A DNA stretch of 64,000 nucleotides from JANQJA01 sp040880285 (GTDB taxonomy: Bacteria > Pseudomonadota > Gammaproteobacteria > Pseudomonadales > Azotimanducaceae), in contig JBBDIT010000021.1 in NCBI GenBank assembly GCA_040880285.1, positions 1-64,000 on the forward strand, read 5' to 3'. How positions within the stretch are numbered: the first letter of the stretch is position 1; every line of letters starts with the position of its first letter. The position numbers were made by a program, and so were the translations under genes. Shown here piece after piece: positions 59,313 to 64,000 of the stretch. The notes beneath the pieces are model-generated. The model did no database searches, had not been told where the DNA came from, and saw only the letters and a program-made list of their open reading frames with translations.

Positions 59313-60335
59313 ATGGGTAAGAAAATCCTGGTAAGTGGCGCATCCGGTTTTATCGCGGGTCATTGCATTATCGAACTGCTGTCCCACGGTTACGATGTGC
59401 GTGGCACGGTACGCGACCCGGGTCGGACCGACGCGTTGCGAGCAACACTTTCCAGATACTCGGATCGCGCTGACCAGGTCGAATTTGTCGAGGCAAACCT
59501 GCTGGTGCCGGCATCATGGGAGGCTGCCGCTGAAGGCTGTGACGGTATATTCCACGTCGCCTCACCGGTACCTGTTGTGCAACCGAAAGTCGCCGATGAG
59601 GTGATCATGCCAGCGCGTAACGGCACAGTGAATGTCCTGAATGCGGCCAGGAACCAGGGTATCTCACGAGTCGTCCTCACCTCTTCTACGGCCGCAGTGA
59701 TGAGCAACAATCGAACCAGTGGTGAATACACTCCGGACGACTGGACGGACCTTTCGCAGCCAGGCCTTAGTCCCTACATCCAGAGCAAGACCATTGCCGA
59801 ACGGGCGGCCTGGGATTTTGTTGCGGAAAAAGGAGACCTTGAACTGGTTACTGTCAATCCGGGTATGGTATTGGGCCCGGCGCTGGAAGCAGACTATGGG
59901 TCTTCACTGGAATTGCTGGTCATCCTGATGCGAGGTACCTATCCCCTGCTGCCACGCATCGGTTTTGAGTGCGTTGATGTGCGAGATGTCGCGCAACTGC
60001 ACCGGCTGGCCTTTGAAACGCCAGCAGCCAAAGGCAATCGTTACCTGTGTGGTAACGGATTCCGCTGGATGTCTGATATCGCGCGTACCATCAAGACCAA
60101 TTATCCCGGGTTCAACCGGATACCCAGCCGGGAGATGCCCAACTTCCTGGTTAAGATCGCGGCACTGTTTATTAAAGAAGTCGGTCAGTTCGTCAAGGAT
60201 GTGGACAAGGTCAAGCGGCTGGATCATTCCAAAGCACTCGGCATTGGCTGGACACCCCGTTCAGTTGAGGAGGCCGTGGTGGATGGTGCCCGGAGTCTGT
60301 TGGAATTAGGTATCGTCCGTCCGAAACGGACCTGA
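59313..60335 (+). CDS. NAD(P)-dependent epimerase/dehydratase-family (dihydroflavonol reductase-like)
   Basis: About 340 aa, extended SDR. The Rossmann motif ILVSGASGFIAGHCI is at the N-terminus. VASPVPVV, a Ser in LTSSTAAVM, and the Y-x-x-x-K in YIQSKTIAE mark the dihydroflavonol-4-reductase/cinnamoyl-CoA reductase-like group. Substrate unknown; bacterial members reduce aldehydes or ketones. The ATG at 59313 follows GGGAGA. It lies 21 nt after metA and could be read from the metA transcript, though a methionine link is not evident. Confidence 0.85.
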   Translation: MGKKILVSGASGFIAGHCIIELLSHGYDVRGTVRDPGRTDALRATLSRYSDRADQVEFVEANLLVPASWEAAAEGCDGIFHVASPVPVVQPKVADEVIMPARNGTVNVLNAARNQGISRVVLTSSTAAVMSNNRTSGEYTPDDWTDLSQPGLSPYIQSKTIAERAAWDFVAEKGDLELVTVNPGMVLGPALEADYGSSLELLVILMRGTYPLLPRIGFECVDVRDVAQLHRLAFETPAAKGNRYLCGNGFRWMSDIARTIKTNYPGFNRIPSREMPNFLVKIAALFIKEVGQFVKDVDKVKRLDHSKALGIGWTPRSVEEAVVDGARSLLELGIVRPKRT

Positions 60336-60400
60336 TCGGGAATCCAACTCCGGACACCCACCACTACGATCGATCACACTAGTATCGGTCACACTCAAAC

Positions 60401-60442
60401 GACGAAATTCAAGCGACGAAATTCAAGCGACGAAATTCAAGC
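60401..60442. repeat. Three tandem 14-bp repeats at the 3' end of an SDR gene
   Basis: Three perfect copies of GACGAAATTCAAGC (60401-60414, 60415-60428, 60429-60442), with a partial copy on the left. The last unit overlaps the stop codon of the minus-strand SDR gene, and each unit carries an in-phase-type TGA on that strand. The pattern fits replication slippage. Confidence 0.9.
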
Positions 60443-61255
60443 GACCAGTTCTGCCGGCTTGAGATCGTAGTCTTTTAACATATCGGCGGCATAGGTGATC
60501 TTGCCAGTGATTTCCCGGGGGTCACCGTAACAGAGCCGCAAGCACGCCTCAGCCATATGCTCAACCGGTGTAATGCGCTCTTCGGGGGTGTCTTCCGTCA
60601 CCAGTTTATGATGCAGTACACCGGGGGTTGCAACCAATCCGGGCGAGATCACGTTTACACCGATACCATCTTTGTACACCTCGGACGCAAGGCCAGTCGT
60701 AAATCGCTCCAGCGCGGCTTTGCACATGCCATAAACGGTACCACCACGGCCGCCGGCGGATTTATTCGGATGCAGTGCCGCATGGGATGAAATATTCAGG
60801 ATCCAGCCACCGCCTTTTTCCTTCATTTTCGGCAGGACCATTTGGGCCAGATGAAACGGTGCATAGACCTGCACTTCCATCATGAGCCGGTAATGTTTTT
60901 CCTGGAATGATTCCACTGGAACAAAATAAGTGACCGCCGCATTGTTACAGAGAATGTCTATGGGACCAAAAGTATCTTCGGTTTCCTTGACCAGGTTCTC
61001 CCGATGCTCCTTCAATGCAAGGTCACAGCGCACCGCATGGGCTTCACCACCGGCGTCGCGAATGCGTTTCACGACACTGTTGATACTGCCCTCAAGCACA
61101 TGATCACCTTCTTCCACGGTGCGTGCAGAGACGATGACCTTTGCTCCTTCCATTGCATAACGAATGGCAATGGCTTCTCCTATACCACGGCTGGCGCCTG
61201 TGACCACGGCAATTTTACCGGCGAGTACGCCGTCTTTGTTAATTGTAGCTCCCAT
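60437..61255 (-). CDS. SDR-family oxidoreductase, likely lipid or hydroxyacyl metabolism
   Basis: A 272-aa classical SDR. TGASRGIGEAIAIRYA binds the nucleotide, NNAA is the structural motif, Ser lies in LNISSHAAL, and Y-x-x-x-K is in VYGMCKAALERF. A longer insertion after strand 2 (VEEGDHVLEGSINSVV) resembles SDR proteins often found next to acyl-CoA dehydrogenases. It lies 38 nt downstream of the acyl-CoA dehydrogenase gene on the same strand, so a role in fatty acid or other acyl-CoA degradation is plausible. The 3' end runs into a 14-bp tandem repeat. Confidence 0.85.
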   Translation of the reverse strand: MGATINKDGVLAGKIAVVTGASRGIGEAIAIRYAMEGAKVIVSARTVEEGDHVLEGSINSVVKRIRDAGGEAHAVRCDLALKEHRENLVKETEDTFGPIDILCNNAAVTYFVPVESFQEKHYRLMMEVQVYAPFHLAQMVLPKMKEKGGGWILNISSHAALHPNKSAGGRGGTVYGMCKAALERFTTGLASEVYKDGIGVNVISPGLVATPGVLHHKLVTEDTPEERITPVEHMAEACLRLCYGDPREITGKITYAADMLKDYDLKPAELVA

Positions 61256-61293
61256 AATTACCTCTTGATGTTAATGGGCCAAATAAAGTGAAG

Positions 61294-62544
61294 TCAGATA
61301 CCAAAGTCCCACGACAGACCATCATGGTAGTGCTTTAGTACGTTCTTCGCGATCAGGATGCGGTGAACCTCATCCGGGCCGTCAGCGAGACGCAAGGTGC
61401 GTGCACCCAGATACATACTGGCCAGCGGTGTATCACCGGATACACCCTTGGCGCCAAATACCTGGATTGCCCGGTCGACCACGCGATGATAGGCGGCGGG
61501 CACAAACACCTTGATGGACGAGATTTCGGTTCGTGGATCAGCGCCGGATTCCATTACCTCGGCGCAGTGAATGGTCATCAGGCGCGCGGCCTGGATGTCC
61601 ATATAGGAGTCGGCAATAAAGCCCTGGATAAACTGCTTGGTTTCGAGCTTGCCGCCATGGACCTGGCGCTCGATGGATCGCTTGACCATCAGGTCAAATG
61701 CACGCCACATACGACCGATACTATTCATGCAGTGGTAAACCCGGCCAGCGCCGAGCCGCTCTTGCGCGGCCGCGTGCCCCTGGCCTTCACGCCCCAACAG
61801 GTTGTCGTGCGGGACGCGGACATCATTGTATTTAATCTCGCAATGGTGGCCGCCTGTATGCCCCCAGACTGGCACACTGCGGACAATTTCGAATCCGGGT
61901 GAGTCGGTCGGGACAATGAATTGGGACATTTTCTCGTTGGTACCACCCTTGCCGTCGGGTTCCTCGGTTCTCGCCATGACCAATGCCCAGTCCGCGCGCA
62001 CCGCATTGGAGGTAAACCATTTATGGCCGTTGATGACCCATTCATCACCATCCCGCACCGCGCGTGTCTGGATTGAGCGAGGATCGGATCCGGCGTTGTC
62101 GGGCTCTGTCATGGAAAAGCAGGACTGGGTTTCGCCGGCAACCAATGGCTCTAGCCACTTCTTCTTTTGTTCTGGTGTTCCGTAACGGACCAATACTTTC
62201 TGGTTGCCAGAGTTAGGTGCCACCACGCCGAACATGGGAGCTGCCACCCCGCTCCAGGCCAGGATTTCGTTCATATAGGCATGGGCCAAAAAACCCAGGT
62301 TGGAACCACCATACTCTTCCGGTAAGTGCGGCGCCCATAGTTTGCGTTCCTTGACCTCGCCAACGATATCTTTCCAGAGTTTCTGTGCGTCCTCGTTGCC
62401 ACTCCAGCGCTCGGCGATCAGATGTTCGTTGGGAATAATTTTTTTACCGACGATTTCGGCGGTGTCGAGTCGGATCTGGTTAACCTCATCCGATAGATTG
62501 GGTATCGGTTGGACTGTCAGGATACTGTCCGGATTAAACGCCAT
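61294..62544 (-). CDS. Acyl-CoA dehydrogenase
   Basis: About 416 aa, FAD-dependent. It introduces an alpha-beta double bond in an acyl-CoA. CFSMTEPDNAGSDPRSIQTRA and DEWVINGHKWFTSNAVRA are the flavin and substrate-binding regions, and GAKGVSGDTPLASMYLGARTLRLADGPDEVH closes the C-terminal domain (described in part). The catalytic Glu position appears within this DGPDEVH end, as in the ACAD10/11-like group. The ATG at 62544 follows GAGGGGG; a TTG five codons upstream is less likely. Probable operon with the downstream SDR gene. Confidence 0.9.
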   Translation of the reverse strand: MAFNPDSILTVQPIPNLSDEVNQIRLDTAEIVGKKIIPNEHLIAERWSGNEDAQKLWKDIVGEVKERKLWAPHLPEEYGGSNLGFLAHAYMNEILAWSGVAAPMFGVVAPNSGNQKVLVRYGTPEQKKKWLEPLVAGETQSCFSMTEPDNAGSDPRSIQTRAVRDGDEWVINGHKWFTSNAVRADWALVMARTEEPDGKGGTNEKMSQFIVPTDSPGFEIVRSVPVWGHTGGHHCEIKYNDVRVPHDNLLGREGQGHAAAQERLGAGRVYHCMNSIGRMWRAFDLMVKRSIERQVHGGKLETKQFIQGFIADSYMDIQAARLMTIHCAEVMESGADPRTEISSIKVFVPAAYHRVVDRAIQVFGAKGVSGDTPLASMYLGARTLRLADGPDEVHRILIAKNVLKHYHDGLSWDFGI

Positions 62545-62783
62545 GTATTGCCCCCTCAAATAATATGATCACCAGTGCCCGGGACGGCCTGATAGCAATT
62601 TTGTTTACTATTGCCTTCACATTTCATCAGCGTGAAAGCTGCATCGACTATATACCAGCTGCCAGAGGCAGTGCAAAAGCCGGGCCCTTGGCCGTGCGTA
62701 AAGTGGGGGAATCTATCGTCAACATCGGCTAGACTAGCGGCTAAAGTCGCCTTGAGCCAAATAAACACGATAAGAATAGAGCC

Positions 62784-63971
62784 ATGGCCGAGTCAGAAGC
62801 CGAAAATAACCGCTATCGCATAAACCCATTCAGCCTTCATTATGTCGATGAGGCGCTTGAGCGGGCCTATCTACAGCATGCGCCGGCAGTGGTGACCCGG
62901 GGCTTACAACCACTGATTTTTATGCTTGTCCCGTTGCTGTTATTGGTAGCCGTACTAGACTTTAGCGGTGTTATCACAACGCCAGTGGACTGGCCAACAG
63001 TAGGACTGTTCGCCGCCATACTGATCTGGCTACTCCTTATGACCAGCGTGGTCAAACGCTTCATTGAACCGTCCCTGATATTGACGTTTCTCGCGTTTGA
63101 AGCGGTATTGCTGACGCATGTAGACAGCGATGAAGACCTGCTCGTTTTCCTGCCAGGTTTTATCAACCTGATAATACTTGGACACTTTGTGGGGCTCCGC
63201 TTTACCCATGGTCTTGGCACTTCAGTACTGGTCCTCATGATCCTGATCGGAGCGGTCATCGAGAAGGACCTGGATCTTTCGATACTTGGCCATGCGTCCT
63301 TGTTCCTGATTCCCGCGTTGGTCGTGGCCTCGTCAGTTGGCTACACGATTGATAAGCAACGCCGGCGCCTGTTTGCTCAAGTCAGCCAGATGGCCTCGGA
63401 GCGAGTAGAGCATGAAAAGATGGCATTGCATGACCCGCTGACTGACCTGCCGAACCGAAGTCTGCTACGCGAACGGATGGAACAGTCAGTTGCACGTGCG
63501 AAACGCCAGAATGGCCAGTTCGCCGTGCTATTCGTGGACCTGGATGACTTCAAAAGCGTCAACGACAGTTACGGTCATGGCATTGGCGATAAGGTCCTGC
63601 GTGCGTTGGCTGACAATTTGTTAAAGCAGGTACGGGGTGAGGATACGGTTGCCCGCCTCGGTGGCGATGAATTTGTCATCCTGTCAGAGCAGGTTATTGA
63701 CGAGAATAGCGCCCGGAAGGCCGCTGACCGTATTCAAAAAGCCATTTCCCAACCCATCGTGATCAACTTGAAAGAGCGTGGCGATGAAATCCATATCAAC
63801 GTCACCTGCAGTATCGGTATCTCACTGTGCCCACGGGATGGCGATACCCTTGATGATTTGATCAGCCGTGCCGACCATGCCATGTACACCGCCAAGCGCG
63901 GCGGGAAAAGTACGGCGCGCTTCTTTCGTGACAGCGAGTCAGCCAAAAGCGCCGAACTGCCTGCCCGGTGA
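62784..63971 (+). CDS. Membrane-bound GGDEF diguanylate cyclase
   Basis: A 395-aa protein. The first 190 or so residues contain six hydrophobic helices forming an integral membrane sensor of a type I do not name. A short coiled linker follows, then a GGDEF domain beginning at HDPLTDLPNRSLL. The active site GGDEF is intact at residues 293-297, and an inhibitory-site RxxD (RGED, 284-287) lies five residues upstream, so product inhibition by c-di-GMP is expected. No EAL domain. It makes c-di-GMP from two GTP; the stimulus is unknown. It is divergent from the acyl-CoA dehydrogenase gene. Confidence 0.93.
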   Translation: MAESEAENNRYRINPFSLHYVDEALERAYLQHAPAVVTRGLQPLIFMLVPLLLLVAVLDFSGVITTPVDWPTVGLFAAILIWLLLMTSVVKRFIEPSLILTFLAFEAVLLTHVDSDEDLLVFLPGFINLIILGHFVGLRFTHGLGTSVLVLMILIGAVIEKDLDLSILGHASLFLIPALVVASSVGYTIDKQRRRLFAQVSQMASERVEHEKMALHDPLTDLPNRSLLRERMEQSVARAKRQNGQFAVLFVDLDDFKSVNDSYGHGIGDKVLRALADNLLKQVRGEDTVARLGGDEFVILSEQVIDENSARKAADRIQKAISQPIVINLKERGDEIHINVTCSIGISLCPRDGDTLDDLISRADHAMYTAKRGGKSTARFFRDSESAKSAELPAR

Positions 63972-64000
63972 CGCTGGTTTCCGATATTATCCTGCCAATC

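Overview
The window is a chromosomal segment of a gammaproteobacterium, probably an unclassified free-living or marine heterotroph. The evidence is the gene order ftsK-lolA-rarA-crcB-serS-cysG with tusDCBE and yccA, then trxB-aat-bpt-infA facing clpA-clpS-cspD, and mnmA-hflD-purB. All of these are characteristic of Gammaproteobacteria of the Pseudomonas/Oceanospirillales/Chromatiales type. I cannot name a genus. Coding density is high, and most genes lie in short operons with overlapping or nearly abutting ends.

Layout. 1-61: 3' part of a tRNA-Ser(TGA). 79-2556: three exported proteins on the minus strand (DUF3237, a caspase-like protein with an EF-hand loop, DUF3859). 2793-4935: yccA, then the tusDCBE sulfur relay for tRNA thiolation. 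4932-12383 (minus): cysG, serS, crcB, rarA, lolA, ftsK. 12548-15738 (plus): a PA4642-family protein, trxB, aat, bpt, infA. 15750-20567: clpA, clpS, cspD, a first copy of a roughly 200-bp inverted-repeat element, and icd. 20786-28109: rluE-like, moaCDE, mnmA, hflD, purB, a GNAT-GNAT-DUF fusion, a second inverted copy of the element, and rraA. 28255-32161: lytic transglycosylase, an Lrp-type regulator, and a lysine 6-dehydrogenase/aminoadipate-semialdehyde dehydrogenase pair that would convert lysine to 2-aminoadipate.

32380-42913 is the clear accessory island. On the minus strand, three YD-repeat (Rhs) proteins alternate with three small unrelated exported or membrane proteins in the order rhs3-imm3-rhs2-imm2-rhs1-imm1. 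Every neighbouring pair overlaps by 1 to 8 nt, so the six genes form one unbroken, probably translationally coupled chain. The three Rhs cores are near-identical or similar, their C-terminal tips are unrelated, and each tip is followed by its own envelope-located partner. No PAAR, VgrG or signal peptide is attached. A secreted Ig-like protein lies downstream, and a 3' fragment of a CAT-anticodon tRNA lies at the upstream edge, suggesting insertion at a tRNA.

43126-46685: prpD, prpC, prpB (methylcitrate cycle). 46805-48779: pabB and thrH, convergent and overlapping. 48961-51890: cysH (APS reductase type), a CxxC thioredoxin-like protein, cysB, and a TauE/SafE exporter, which form a sulfur-assimilation group. 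51887-58125: a 5'-nucleotidase and a long plus-strand run (VWA, membrane J-domain, RDD, unknown, gph-like, class III aminotransferase, SDR). 58164-59291: metA under a SAM-II riboswitch followed by an intrinsic terminator whose stem is complementary to the riboswitch pseudoknot strand. 59313-63971: two SDR enzymes, an acyl-CoA dehydrogenase, and a membrane-bound GGDEF diguanylate cyclase.

The most unusual content is the six-gene overlapping Rhs tip/partner chain, followed by the SAM-II attenuator and the paired MITE-like insertions that abut stop codons. No CRISPR array, intact transposase, integrase or rRNA was found.
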